A stretch of DNA of 64,000 nucleotides. Source: Blumeriella jaapii. Its lineage: Eukaryota; Ascomycota; Leotiomycetes; Helotiales; Drepanopezizaceae. Below, piece after piece: positions 1 through 10,411 of this stretch. The stretch covers positions 434,001 to 498,000 of the forward strand of contig VWND01000069.1 of the NCBI GenBank assembly GCA_009599575.1. The letters run 5' to 3'. Position 1 is the stretch's first letter. Every line of letters starts with the position of its first letter. The position numbers and the translations under genes were made by a program. The notes below the pieces were generated by a model that ran no database searches, was not told the DNA's origin, and was given only the letters and a program-made list of their open reading frames with translations.

Positions 1-981
1 GCGACAGGAGCTGTGTGCTAGTAGTACTCTCCGAGCGGAACAGGTCTGCTTGTTCTCCTGCTTTCTAGTCCTTGTGGACTTCCTTGTTGTTATTCGGATG
101 TTCTGCAGAACTTGGTCTTGCTTTGACCTTGCGGACATGAACAATAAACCAAGCTTGCGGAGCGAGTCAGCGTGGCCGACAGAAACCTCAAGAGCGTTCT
201 CGGGAAGAATGTTTTGTATTCTTGAGTTTGATTATTTCCTGCTGCTCCAGGTCTTTCGTGCAGTATCAGGAAGGACCTCAAAGTATTGGCTGAATTTGAG
301 GAGCTCGCAAGCATTCTGGAGCGGGCCAGAGCAGCTGAGTTTGGTATTGATCAGGTTCTTCTTGCACGAAGTCGCAGAAGGACTGGCCTGTGTTTGGTTT
401 CAAGTTAGCTTTCTGTTGGAACGAATACACTCTGTGGAAACAGGGCATGAATGCTCCAAGCTGTACATATCTTGTCCTGGTATTTGAATGCCTAAAGCGA
501 ATCTTTCTTGCGCTTCTTGATTACAAGACCATCTGGATCTCGTCGTGTGCTTCTCCACCCAAGAAGGCCACTACGGTGCTGCAGACCGAGTAACTTTCAC
601 GCGGTTCTATTCACCTGGAGTCTTTGCCCGAAACGTGCTTCAAGTCTACTGAACAGCTAGCTAGTACAGAAGGGAGGGCTCGCATCGTTGGGGAAAAGCC
701 GCTAGCGAGTAATCGTTCTTTCTCGCCATTTCCGCCTATAAGTACCTACGCGCACTTCTCCTCTCTTGACCTCTTTCTTTCCACCACCACCTACCTACCT
801 CCACTTCGGCAGCACACGCTCTCACCATCGATTTCAACCTTGCTGCTGTCTACGTCTCCGTTATCAGATCGTCCATTCGTCACACTTGCGCTTTCAGGCG
901 TCCGACACCCTGAACGTATGCAACCCTCGCACCACACCGCACATCAACCTCCCCTTCTCTCACCACATCAGTTGACTTACA
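1..981. other. Intergenic / 5' leader, no gene recognised
   Basis: I see no supported gene here. Open frames at 50-487 (+) and 90-314 (-) overlap each other and show no recognisable domain. The last 250 bases are pyrimidine-rich with a TATA-like TATAAGTA at 737-744, fitting a promoter and leader for the gene starting at 982. Confidence 0.5.
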
Positions 982-3395
982 ATGTCAATCAACTCTAACG
1001 CTGCTGGGAAGTCTACGCAGTCGTCATCGAACTCTCGCCCTCCTTCGGGTTTGATGAAGGCACTCGACATCATTGGCAGGACTAGAGGCAGCTCAGCAAC
1101 CCCAGCCCCGTTCCTCCATTCCCCAACTCCACAAAGCAACCCTAGATCAGTGGTTGATGACTTGAACGCCATGAGTCTCAGTCAAGATCTAAACAATATG
1201 AATTCAGGCGGACGCATCTTGAACGACAGCTCAACCGCAAGCCGTCGGTCCCCAGGTGCGCAAAATGGCCGAGATCAACCAAGCAACATGACCTCCAGCA
1301 TGCAAAGCCGCCCTCCATCAGGTAGCCGTCTGAACCCCAATGTTCCACCGTTCCAATTCGGCAGCCAGGTCAAACAAAGCCAAGCACCGTTTGCATCCTC
1401 TTCAGGTCAGGTAGGTCATGCCTATTCATTCTGCTGCAGACCGCGAATTACCATTGCTAATCACATCACAGCACAACCAAGCCCACCAGAACCAGGGACA
1501 ATCCGCAGTCATGAGCCAAGGGGTAAGTCGCGCTTAACAATCGATCTTTGACTCCGGCTAATTAATTCATAGATCGAGGTTGCGAACGAAGTCACCATAC
1601 GCTTCCAAACCAAGGTCGCAGATCTTATTAAGAAGATCGACGGCAGTGTCGACATCAACCCGGCCAAGCAGGCGACGTTGATCAAAGAGGTACAAGCCAT
1701 CAGCCAAGAGTACAACAGCCAGCAACGTTTGCTACAAGCGAACTTCGATCGAGTTTCCCACGAAAGAGATATGCACCTCAATCAGCTGAACAACGTTGCT
1801 ACAAACCTCTCGAGAGCCTACGCCGATCGTGATCGTTTCGGCAAGGAGAGAGACGACCTCCAGCGATCGTCCGCAGAGTCGATTTTAAAGTACAAATCCA
1901 GCATTGAACGATTAAATAAGCTGGTGCAACATTGGGTTAACAAGAACGTTTCCGCTTTGAAGGATGTTGAGAACAAAGATACGCAGCTTGGAGGCTCCGC
2001 TGCTCTTTGGCACGTCTCGAACTCTGCTAGCCAGGTAGAGTCACAGACTGGTACTTCGAACTTACCAGTCAGTCGAGGAAACAGCTACAAGAATGATACC
2101 AGCAGCATCAAGATGACGGGTAATTCAATGACATCTCCGTTAATACCAAACATCACGGGTCTTATTGGCAATGGGTTCGGGGCCTCGACGGCCGAGTTGG
2201 CCGCACTTGGTTACATCCACCCTGAAACTGGAATTTCGACCAATCCAGCCAATCCAGCCAATTCAGCCAACCAAACCCTTCGACATTCCGCACTGCGTCG
2301 TTACCCCCAAAACTTGCTGACTGAGAGGGCCCAACAAGCAATCCCCGAGTCCCTTACCTTAGCGGTGGTATCAAAGCACCACCACACCGGACCAGGCTCG
2401 CGAGCAGGCTCACCACCAGGTGGCACTCTGCCTTATGGTCCTCCCTCGACAAGTATTGCTGCTATGGCTGCTATGGCCTCGTCCATGGTAAAGTCCCAGT
2501 CGAGAACTCAGGCTCTGGTCCTGCACGCAAATCAAGATGACCCGTCGGTCTTCTACCAGCAGGAGTTTTCCGAGCTCTATGCCATGGCCGAAGGCTGGGT
2601 TGGCACACACAGTCATGTTCCAAACCGAGAGAACGACCACAACATTGCCAAATCCAACCAGAGCCTTTGGGCATTCATGATGAACTGTACCTATCCAGGA
2701 CAACGCCAAGACTCCCACACCCACACCATGACTCTTCTCAGCGATGAGAGCTCCAGAAAACTGTTCATCATGAGAATGATCATTTCTTACATCGCCGAGG
2801 AGGTCCTATCCCTGAGTCCCTACAAGATGTTCAGCAAGGAAGTCGATGCTGAACTTGAAAACGTCAAGGCTAAGATTGCAGAGCGAGGTAAGCAGATCCT
2901 CGCCCATGGTACCTGCTGTGCTGATATTTCTTCACAGGTCTAGCTATCGCAGCCCGTCAAGCCCTCGTTGATCAGCGCGCCAAAGCGATCCAGCACGTGG
3001 TCTCCAGTCCGGACTTCGAACGTTTCCGAAAAGCTCAACTTGCTACCCATAGCAAGGCTCTTCGTGATATCCTTGGGCCCCTGTTGGATGACTACTCGCT
3101 TCGCACCGCTGCCGGTAGTGACCTGGGCGCCATCGTCCTGAAGGCATGGGACATCTCGGTGAGTATGAATTCATCCCATCTTACCTTCCAGATCCAGTTC
3201 CCCGAGACATCGCAGAAATTTAACGCCTCGACCATGGTCTCGAAGGACAAGACCTACATCGCTCCCATGACGTTGCAGGTCAGACAAGTTCGGCTCAAGC
3301 TGGTCGTCACGCCTATCGTTACCATGCGTGATGATCGTGGCACCACTATCCGCGCGAAGAACCTGCACCGAGCCACCGTGTTGACGATGGCTTAG
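982..3395 (+). CDS. Fungal coiled-coil protein of unknown function
   Basis: Four exons (982-1410, 1472-1522, 1573-2887, 2938-3395) join in frame to about 750 residues. All introns are GT-AG, 50-61 bp. The first 160 residues are Ser/Pro/Asn-rich and look disordered. A charged coiled coil follows (about residues 165-290, rich in Glu, Arg, Gln and Leu), then a Ser/Thr/Ala-rich linker. The folded-looking C-terminal domain (about 500-750) contains AWDIS and MRDDRG blocks. I recall this layout from uncharacterised proteins of filamentous ascomycetes but know no function, so none is assigned. A possible 33-bp intron at 3159-3191 was not used: it is too short and removes residues that fit the domain. 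The start follows a CT-rich leader and a TATA-like box about 240 bp upstream. Confidence 0.75.
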
Positions 3396-4168
3396 CTCCG
3401 TCTGACCCGGCCAGAGAATTGACCGCGTTGCTGCCCCTTCCGGGTCACCAATACGATCGCAGTCACCATTATCTCCTGCACGGCTTACATCATCCTCTTC
3501 TGTGGCTGCAGGTCGTTTCGGAGGGATAGCGACACGAGCGATTCTTCCGATTTTCAATGTTCTATGATGCTAGTTTGCTAATTTCCGCCTGCAAAATCAC
3601 CTTGATCAGCGATCTCCCACAAGGGCTCGATCTTCCACAAGGGCTCCCTTTCTTAGCCTGTTATTATGGGCATCTGAATCTTACTCGCATCACTTGGCTC
3701 GCAGCGACCAGCCTCTTCTTTCAGTGGTATGTCTCGCGACTCTTCGGTTGGCACCCGAGCAGTTGTCGTTTCTATCGCTCTACTGCAGATTGGCATACTC
3801 AGGTGTGATTTGCCTCTCAACAGGCTAGTTGCTCAGCGTGGGTCGCTTGCGGATGGTCGCCTGGGTCTTACTAGAAGGTCTTCTCGTCTATTATAGGATC
3901 CAAAACAAAAATTCTATCCATGACTGCAGCTGAGAATAGCGGATGTGAATCGTTGCGAGTGATGTGTGGTTGGCAGGTCTGGCGTTGCTTTGTTTACAAT
4001 TGTGATAATTACTCCCGAGCTCTCCGTTCCCGGTGGCGAATGTGCCAACCCCAAAAGGTATTTGCTTTTTTCAAATGGTTCTAAGTCAATGAGCCAATGC
4101 CGGAAGTCGGATCCTCTGAGCTCCAAGTGATGTTCTACCTTAGTCTAGACCACTTGTCATAACCCCCC
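3396..4168. other. Intergenic
   Basis: 3' region of the coiled-coil gene and upstream region of the dehydrogenase. The 83-codon frame at 3557-3808 has no features of a real gene. GATCTTCCACAAGGGCTC-like words are repeated near 3617-3650, a small local duplication. Confidence 0.4.
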
Positions 4169-4198
4169 TGACGTCAGAGTCTGAAGTCTTCTATATAG
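4169..4198 (+). promoter_or_regulatory. CRE palindrome plus TATA box upstream of the SDR gene
   Basis: TGACGTCA, a perfect CRE/ATF site, lies at 4169-4176. TATATAG lies at 4192-4198, 62 bp before the ATG at 4260. The spacing fits a core promoter controlled by an Atf1/CREB-type bZIP factor. The binding is inferred from motif identity only. Confidence 0.5.
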
Positions 4199-4259
4199 TC
4201 CTGCTTTCGCTAATCTTGGACTTAATTAAAATCGCAACTTGCCTTCATCACGAGCATCG

Positions 4260-5048
4260 ATGAAAATGGAGCCCCAAACCCTAGCTTTCAAATGTGCGCT
4301 GGTCACAGGTGGTGGTGGCGGCATCGGCCTCGAGATGTCCAAATATCTCGTCTCTCTCGGCAAAACGGTCATAATCGTCGGTCGCACTGAGAAAACACTC
4401 GCCCAAGCAGCCCAAGACCTTGGGCATGGAACGAAATACTACGTACTGGACACCGGCAAGATCCCAGACATCTCAGCGTTCTGCCAGAAAGTCATCAAGG
4501 AGAATCCGCAAGTCGACTGCCTGATCAACAACGCCGGTGTACAACGCCCGCTCGATATCAATGAGTTTGACCTGCAGGGGGCCGACCAAGAAATCGACAT
4601 CAATATCCGCGGCCCGATGCATCTGACGATAGGATTCCTGGAGCACTTCAAGAGCAAGGAGGCAGCTACCATCGTCAATGTATCCAGCGTCCTCGGGTTC
4701 ATCCCCTTCTCCATCATCAACCCGGTGTACAACGGCACGAAGGCGTGGGTACATTTCTGGACCATGAACCTGCGGACCCAGCTCTCCAAAGACGAGAAGG
4801 GGAAGAAGATCAAGGTGGTGGAGGTTGCGCCGCCGACGGTGGCGAATCTGCATCGGGATCGCGAGGATCCGGATGACAACAAGAAGGAGAAGAATCCGGA
4901 TAGTCTGGACGTGGGTGAGTTTATGGAATACGTGAGGAAGGGCTTTGAGGAGGGGACGGAGACGATCGGAGCCGGCAGCAGTGTTGGCGTCGTGGAGAAG
5001 TGGTTTGGGGCGTTTGGGGAAAAGTACAACGAGGCTGCATCGAAGTGA
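4260..5048 (+). CDS. Short-chain dehydrogenase/reductase (DltE-like)
   Basis: A single-exon gene of 262 residues. The Rossmann-fold NAD(P)-binding loop is TGGGGGIG (near residue 13), followed by the structural NNAG motif, the catalytic Ser in VNVSS, and the catalytic pair in YNGTK. These place it in the classical SDR family, most like fungal DltE-type oxidoreductases; the substrate cannot be read from sequence. Only a TTG opens the frame at 4239; ATG at 4260 (or 4266) is the realistic start. The C-terminus is lysine- and glutamate-rich. A CRE and TATA box precede it, suggesting stress or cAMP responsiveness (inference). Confidence 0.85.
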   Translation: MKMEPQTLAFKCALVTGGGGGIGLEMSKYLVSLGKTVIIVGRTEKTLAQAAQDLGHGTKYYVLDTGKIPDISAFCQKVIKENPQVDCLINNAGVQRPLDINEFDLQGADQEIDINIRGPMHLTIGFLEHFKSKEAATIVNVSSVLGFIPFSIINPVYNGTKAWVHFWTMNLRTQLSKDEKGKKIKVVEVAPPTVANLHRDREDPDDNKKEKNPDSLDVGEFMEYVRKGFEEGTETIGAGSSVGVVEKWFGAFGEKYNEAASK

Positions 5049-5099
5049 ACCGGGGGGAGGGGGGGTCTTGATTGGGCCAGATAGGCTTGCATTTCTATC

Positions 5100-5389
5100 C
5101 TTTGGATGAATGTATTGAAAAGAATTGCTTGGGTGAAATTGAACCAGACGACTTGCTCGTGTATCCAGACCCTCGAAATACAATCATGGAAGCCTCACGT
5201 TTGCTATAGAGAATCGTGAACACGTTCGAAGTTGCTTCTCATTTATTCTTTGAACGAAGGTTTCGGAAAGAATTGCTTAAGTGTAATTGAACCAGACGAC
5301 TTGCTGGTGTATCCAGACTTTCGAAATAAAACCATGGAAGCCTTACGTTTGCTATAGAGAATCGTGAACACGTTCGACGTTGCTTCTTA
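5100..5389. repeat. 148-bp tandem duplication downstream of the SDR gene
   Basis: Two head-to-tail copies with a 148-bp period: AGAATTGCTT at 5121 recurs at 5269, and CACGTTCGA at 5221 recurs at 5369. The copies differ at scattered positions, so the duplication is not recent. It may cover the 3' UTR or terminator of the SDR gene. No coding role is seen. Confidence 0.85.
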
Positions 5390-6066
5390 TCCCATATCCC
5401 AAGTCTCGAGACGCGACCACCACACGTCTGGGGAAATCCTTGGCTTGTCTGTCTGTCCCCTCCTCGTTCGGTTTTGCCATTATTCAGACCATTACGTCCC
5501 GTCGATTTCTTGCCTTTGCTTGTTCCAATCAGAGCAGAAAGTTTCCTGATCTATGATACTACGCAGCAGCTACAACCAGCGTACCAATGAAATCGGGAAT
5601 GTAAGCCGAATAAGCCCCAAGTGGAAAAGAAAACACATCCAAGTGCGGCCATGAAGACGAACAGGAACTGTGTGTCGAGAGAGCAGTAAGTAAGCTCTCG
5701 GCGCGAAAGACACAAAGAGGTCGTGATAGACGTTCAGCTGTTAGCGCGAGGTGCATAACCCCAGACTTCGGATTGGCCTTGGCGAGGCTCTCACTCCGAT
5801 CAACTCAACACACCCCTGCACCTCTCGACAACGTCGCGCTGATCCCTCGAGGCGCGTACTCTTCTCACGACCCATACAACAAGAGAGTCGGCGATACACA
5901 GCAGGTACGTCTGCCGACCGCTCGATGCGCCACTTTCACGGTTTGACGCGAGGCTAGAATCACAGCCAGCAGATGGGGAGGATTCGTGACAAGCAACGAT
6001 AACCGTCGGACAGCTGCGCGGGCGTTGCGGCGCATCAAGATCCGAGTAGCAAGTCGAAAGACCGAG
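5390..6066. other. Intergenic / Spt20 leader
   Basis: No gene supported. Overlapping short frames on both strands show no domain. Bases 5750-6066 probably form the 5' UTR of the Spt20 gene. Confidence 0.4.
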
Positions 6067-9009
6067 ATGGCGCCTTCGACGGCGACGGCGACCCAGTCGC
6101 AGACTTCGAAAGTCAAGCGCCCAGTTCCTCCCGGCATCCAGACAAATGGCATACACTCCTCGGCCTCATCCCCCTCCCCCTCCATGTCTGCCAGCAGACT
6201 TCCATCCGCCGCCAAATGCCCGTCAAACTCGGCGACAAGCAACGGAGCAGGCAGCAATTCAGGAGCACGAGCTGCGAATCGGAACAGACGTGATGCGCCT
6301 TCTCAGCTTCTCGGCCGAGGACAAAGAAACAGCAGTGTCGGGTTGCGATTTGCCAGTGCCATGGAGGATTCCGGCAACGGCCAGAATGCCGACCCTCAAC
6401 CATACAGTACGTGTGGTTCGACTTGCAGTATGATGTATGCTAACTTGTCAGTCCTGTCGGACGAGTACATCTTGAAGAAGTACCGCGGCTGCCCCCCTTC
6501 TCTGATCATTCATCTCCATCCAAACCACTTTCGATTCGACCAACAAGAGGGAAGCTTCACATACAAGTCTCCAATGAAGATTGTCATTGAGCACCTACGT
6601 TCTCGAACTGTCCCTCACGACTTGCTCGAGTTCATGCCGGACATGACATACTACGAAGACTGTATGATCGTACAAATACACGATCACAAATCGATTGCCC
6701 CTTCGCAGAATCCGAATCGGCCAAAACCTGGATCGGGGAAGATTGTTCCATTTTCCGTACACAACCACAACCCCTATCTCACCCCATCATCTTATGTCCC
6801 GTTTCCGACCGAGTCTGCGTTGCCAGGCAAGGCTCGGTCAGACGTCGATGGGAAGGACCCCTCGGCACCGAAGGACAAGGAGAACATGCCGGCTCCGGTC
6901 TTACCCAACGGGGCTCATAATCCATCTTCCCCCAAAAAGCCCAAGATACACACGGTTGTCCTCCGACCGACGCCTCTCAGCAGACATACCGAATTCGCAA
7001 TTCGAGCCGCCGAGGCTCTTGCCACCGGCAGCTGGCGGAGCGAGTCTCGCCTTGAAGCCGCAACTGTTCCCCCCACTCCGACTACGGCTTTGCCACTGAC
7101 CCCTCAAACTGGCAGTATGGCCCCACCTGCGAAGCGCTTGAAGAAAAATAGTGTAGACTTGACTACTGGCAACGTCTACAAGTTGGAGTCGTCGATTACT
7201 CTTGCGACTACTGCCCCCCTCAGTCTAGAGCCTGTACACAGTGCCGGAGAAGCAGCCGCCCTGCTTGAATCATTGTCCCACCCAATGCACTCAGATGCGC
7301 CCCCTGCACCCAAGACCCGGAAAAGAACTGTTGCCGAAATGGCTGCAGACGAAGCGCAAGCAGCCGATCAAGAGCGACAAATGCTCATCTTCGATGAAAG
7401 ACTGGTTCCGAGCACTGCCGGGGCACAGGGTGGTGCCAATCCCGTGATTGGCGACGGTCAAGCTGGCGGTGCATCCTTTGAGCCTCGCTTCGAGAGATTC
7501 AAGACTTTAGAAAATATCCGAGCTCAACACGAAGAGAACAAAAAGGCGGAGAAGCAACGACGAGAAGAAGCAGATAGGAAAAGTCGCCAGGAACAAGAAC
7601 GTAACAAGCTACGAGACGAGGCCGAGAAACGGGAACAGGAGCGAGCACGAGCAATATCTTCTAATCAACAGGCGGCTACTCTGGCCACGCAAGAAGCAGC
7701 CCGGAGACGGCAGCTCCAACAGCAACAGCAACAACTCCAACATCAAGCATCACATCCTCAGCAAGGCATGCAAGCTGGGCAAGGCGCTCCCCATCTTCAA
7801 CAGGGCGGTCAGGCCCAGGCTCCCCATGGCCACCCTCAAGCAAATGGCATTGCAGCCCAGCCCCAGCGTTTTCATCAGCAGCAGGTGTCACAGGCCCAAG
7901 CCTCGTCTCCAATCGTCCGCAACGGCACACCTCAGAATCATTCATCCCCCGTGAACAACAACATGGGAGCTGTGCCCATGCAACCCTCTACTTCAAGCAT
8001 GGGTGGTAGCCCTCCTCGTCCGGGTTCCGTTGTTCACCAAAATCACCCCCAAATGGGAGGAGTGTCAGGCGCTCACGGCATGGCCGCTCAGCGCAGTCAA
8101 CAAAGTCACGCCGGGACACCTCGTATGCCAGTATCTACTCCCAACATCCAGTCCACGCCTCTTAATCGGCAAATGAGCCAGACGCCCCGGATGAGTCAAG
8201 GTAGCCCAATGCAAGGGCCGATGGCAACAATGCAGGTTCCGATGATGAACGGGCAGCCAATGCCCGTGAACCCTCAACATGCCCAAGCTATGCAACAGCA
8301 GCAACGTGTGGCTGCCATAATGCGAAGTCAGCAACAGGCACAACAAGCGCAGCAGCATGCCATTCCCGGTGCTCAGATGCAGCAACCTTACAACGCACAA
8401 ATGATGCAGATGGCTCAACGTCAAGGAGGTTTACCGCCAAACATGAACCAGAACATGATGAATGGCCAGCAGACAATGAGCGCAATGCCCCAGATGACAC
8501 TGCAGCAGATGCAGGCACAGGTTCAAATGCAGCAAATGCGTCACCAAGTCCAGGCACAACAAGCACAGGCGCAAGCCATGGGGGGTGCAATGGGAGGGGG
8601 GCAACAGATAAACAACCCCCAGCTCATGCAAGCCCACCTGTTGCGGCAACAGCAGATGGCTCAGCAGCAGCAGCAGCAGCATCTCAATCCTCAGCAACAA
8701 CAACATGCTGCCCAGCACGCCGCCCAGCAGCAAATGTACCAGCAGCAGGTGGTGGCCACTGCACAAGCCATGTACCAGCAGCAGAGACCGAAGCTTGCAG
8801 CGCAATACCCCAATGGCGTCCTCCCTGATGAGATTGAACGAAATCTTAAAGCATCATGTCAACAAAACGCTCAAGCTACTGTTCAGCGACAATTCCAAGC
8901 TCGACGAGCGCAACAGCAGCAGGCGATGATGGCGGCGCAAGCTGCTCAAGCGCAGGGAGGCATGCAACAGAACATGAATGGGATGCAGCACAATGGGATG
9001 GGAATGTGA
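6067..9009 (+). CDS. SPT20: SAGA complex subunit Spt20
   Basis: Two exons (6067-6406, 6452-9009) give 965 residues. The 45-bp intron has a GCTAAC branch site; its length is a multiple of three, so it hides as an insertion in the open frame. The frame continues upstream to a GTG at 5986, but ATG 6067 is the first usable start. The conserved Spt20 domain (about residues 110-210) has the hallmark KYRG.PPSL, HLHP.HFRF and SPM blocks. It is followed by a charged coiled coil and a very long Gln/Met/Ala-rich tail, as in other filamentous fungi. Spt20 holds the SAGA coactivator together and supports TBP and acetyltransferase recruitment. The Gln-rich tail is partly coded by CAG/CAA runs (8660-8760). 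Confidence 0.93.
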   Translation: MAPSTATATQSQTSKVKRPVPPGIQTNGIHSSASSPSPSMSASRLPSAAKCPSNSATSNGAGSNSGARAANRNRRDAPSQLLGRGQRNSSVGLRFASAMEDSGNGQNADPQPYSTCGSTCSMMYANLSVLSDEYILKKYRGCPPSLIIHLHPNHFRFDQQEGSFTYKSPMKIVIEHLRSRTVPHDLLEFMPDMTYYEDCMIVQIHDHKSIAPSQNPNRPKPGSGKIVPFSVHNHNPYLTPSSYVPFPTESALPGKARSDVDGKDPSAPKDKENMPAPVLPNGAHNPSSPKKPKIHTVVLRPTPLSRHTEFAIRAAEALATGSWRSESRLEAATVPPTPTTALPLTPQTGSMAPPAKRLKKNSVDLTTGNVYKLESSITLATTAPLSLEPVHSAGEAAALLESLSHPMHSDAPPAPKTRKRTVAEMAADEAQAADQERQMLIFDERLVPSTAGAQGGANPVIGDGQAGGASFEPRFERFKTLENIRAQHEENKKAEKQRREEADRKSRQEQERNKLRDEAEKREQERARAISSNQQAATLATQEAARRRQLQQQQQQLQHQASHPQQGMQAGQGAPHLQQGGQAQAPHGHPQANGIAAQPQRFHQQQVSQAQASSPIVRNGTPQNHSSPVNNNMGAVPMQPSTSSMGGSPPRPGSVVHQNHPQMGGVSGAHGMAAQRSQQSHAGTPRMPVSTPNIQSTPLNRQMSQTPRMSQGSPMQGPMATMQVPMMNGQPMPVNPQHAQAMQQQQRVAAIMRSQQQAQQAQQHAIPGAQMQQPYNAQMMQMAQRQGGLPPNMNQNMMNGQQTMSAMPQMTLQQMQAQVQMQQMRHQVQAQQAQAQAMGGAMGGGQQINNPQLMQAHLLRQQQMAQQQQQQHLNPQQQQHAAQHAAQQQMYQQQVVATAQAMYQQQRPKLAAQYPNGVLPDEIERNLKASCQQNAQATVQRQFQARRAQQQQAMMAAQAAQAQGGMQQNMNGMQHNGMGM

Positions 9010-9455
9010 GATACGTGCCTGAGCGAGAGGGTGCTTGGCTTAGGGGGCATTAATGATGATAACGACATGGGTTGGATGTGAATGTTTTCACGGAACTGGT
9101 CATTAATGCTTCTGCGTGGAAAGGCGTTCCGGGCAGCGTTGGGAGAGTCTATAGGCTTCAGTCAAAGGAATGGCGTATGTGAAGGTATAGGGAGCGTTTC
9201 TTCATCGGCCATCTACAACAGCCACGACTGGAAGGATTTCAATGGCAACGCAGGCGTATAACAAGGGCTGCTCTTACTAGCAGAGGGGAATCATGGATTG
9301 TATAACTTGAATCTAGTGTGCTTGTTGATGAGGACAAGCAATCTGAAACGAAGTCGGTCTGACACCGCTGTATCCCTGATCTTGTACGTCGTGTAGTACA
9401 CATCTCGTCGTAATCTTTACTCCTACATTTGGACAACATCCAAGCCAATTGCCCC
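9010..9455. other. Convergent 3' region of Spt20 and EMI1 genes
   Basis: About 450 bases between two convergent genes. No additional gene is supported. It probably contains both 3' UTRs and poly(A) sites. Confidence 0.5.
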
Positions 9456-10142
9456 TTACCCCGTAGCGCTATCCGCCATCTCTCTCCTCCTCTCCAGCTC
9501 CCTCCTCCTCCACTCGTCATCGTTTTCAACCTTCTCGAACTTCTCTTTAAACGCCGTGCCCCACTCCACCTTGCTCTCTCTACTCTTCCACACATTCTCA
9601 CTGCTCGCCTTCCCCAATTCCTTTGAATACTTCTTGCGCTCCTTCTCCCTATAGTGCTCCTTCACGGCCGCGGCCTTGGCTTTCTCCGAGTACAAGCGCG
9701 TGCGCATACAGAACCAGAAATCGTCCCAGTCATCCGCGCAGGACCTCAGGGTGCCGTAGCGGTAGAGATCGTTCCAGCGTCCGCCGAGGGAGTTGCAGTA
9801 GTAGAGCTGGTCGAAGGCGGCGCGGCAGGACATGGTGGTGGGGAGGAGCTGGGAGTCGAGGGATTCATGTTCCAACTCGGGGGCCGTGGTGGACTCGACA
9901 CTCGGACCTGAGCGGGAGAGGCGCGTGTACTTTGTTCTGCTGTTGCTGCTGGCTTGTGGCTGGATGTCGCCTTCGAGCTCGCTGAGGAAGGACTTCAGCT
10001 CCTGGTCTGCGAGCTCATCGCGCGCGAGAGCCTTTGCGGGCGTGTCGTCTGGGGGCGTCGACGGTGTCTGGGGAGGTCTCGACATGTTTTCGTGCGTGGG
10101 AGCAGAAGCTGCTGTATCTGTTGCTGACCAGAACCAGCCCAT
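9456..10142 (-). CDS. Emi1-like twin CX9C protein (DUF3128)
   Basis: A single-exon gene of 228 residues. The diagnostic part is the twin CX9C array: Cys106-x9-Cys116 and Cys135-x9-Cys145, with the NSLGGRWNDLYRYG segment between. That pattern is typical of DUF3128/Emi1 proteins imported into the mitochondrial intermembrane space by the Mia40 relay. The N-terminus is polar and disordered. The C-terminal 80 residues are Lys/Glu-rich and helical. Yeast Emi1 is needed for early meiotic induction and has a mitochondrial link; the exact activity is unknown. The gene is divergent from the YME2-like gene, with 269 bp between the two start codons. Confidence 0.85.
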   Translation of the reverse strand: MGWFWSATDTAASAPTHENMSRPPQTPSTPPDDTPAKALARDELADQELKSFLSELEGDIQPQASSNSRTKYTRLSRSGPSVESTTAPELEHESLDSQLLPTTMSCRAAFDQLYYCNSLGGRWNDLYRYGTLRSCADDWDDFWFCMRTRLYSEKAKAAAVKEHYREKERKKYSKELGKASSENVWKSRESKVEWGTAFKEKFEKVENDDEWRRRELERRREMADSATG

Positions 10143-10411
10143 TGTTGCGAGGGAGGGGACAGATGAGGCTGTGATGCTGGGGAAGAAGTCTTGACTTCGC
10201 GACGAAGAGGGACGGTCAACCTTGCGCCAAGGAGCTCTCGTTCAGCCCTGTAGAATATGACGTCGATTGATCGAGAATCCCGAAGTCTACAGTACTTCAA
10301 CACTTCCGTCAACTCACTGTCTGCTATGTACACAACACAAGAGCTCAGGAACCCAGCATCACAAGAATCCTCATCATGAGATCGGCACATCTGCACTGAA
10401 TCAATCCAGCC
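10143..10411. promoter_or_regulatory. Shared divergent promoter of EMI1-like and YME2-like genes
   Basis: Only 269 bp separate the two divergent ATGs, both for mitochondrial proteins, so the segment probably works as a bidirectional promoter. No TATA box is obvious. Confidence 0.5.

Noticed and set aside
3159..3191. 33-bp GT-AG intron in the first gene
   Set aside because: Too short for a fungal intron, keeps frame anyway, and the residues fit the domain.
4239..4259. Longer SDR start at 4239
   Set aside because: The codon is TTG; ATG 4260 precedes the Rossmann fold at a normal distance.
5986..6066. Longer Spt20 start at 5986
   Set aside because: The codon is GTG; the first ATG in frame is 6067.
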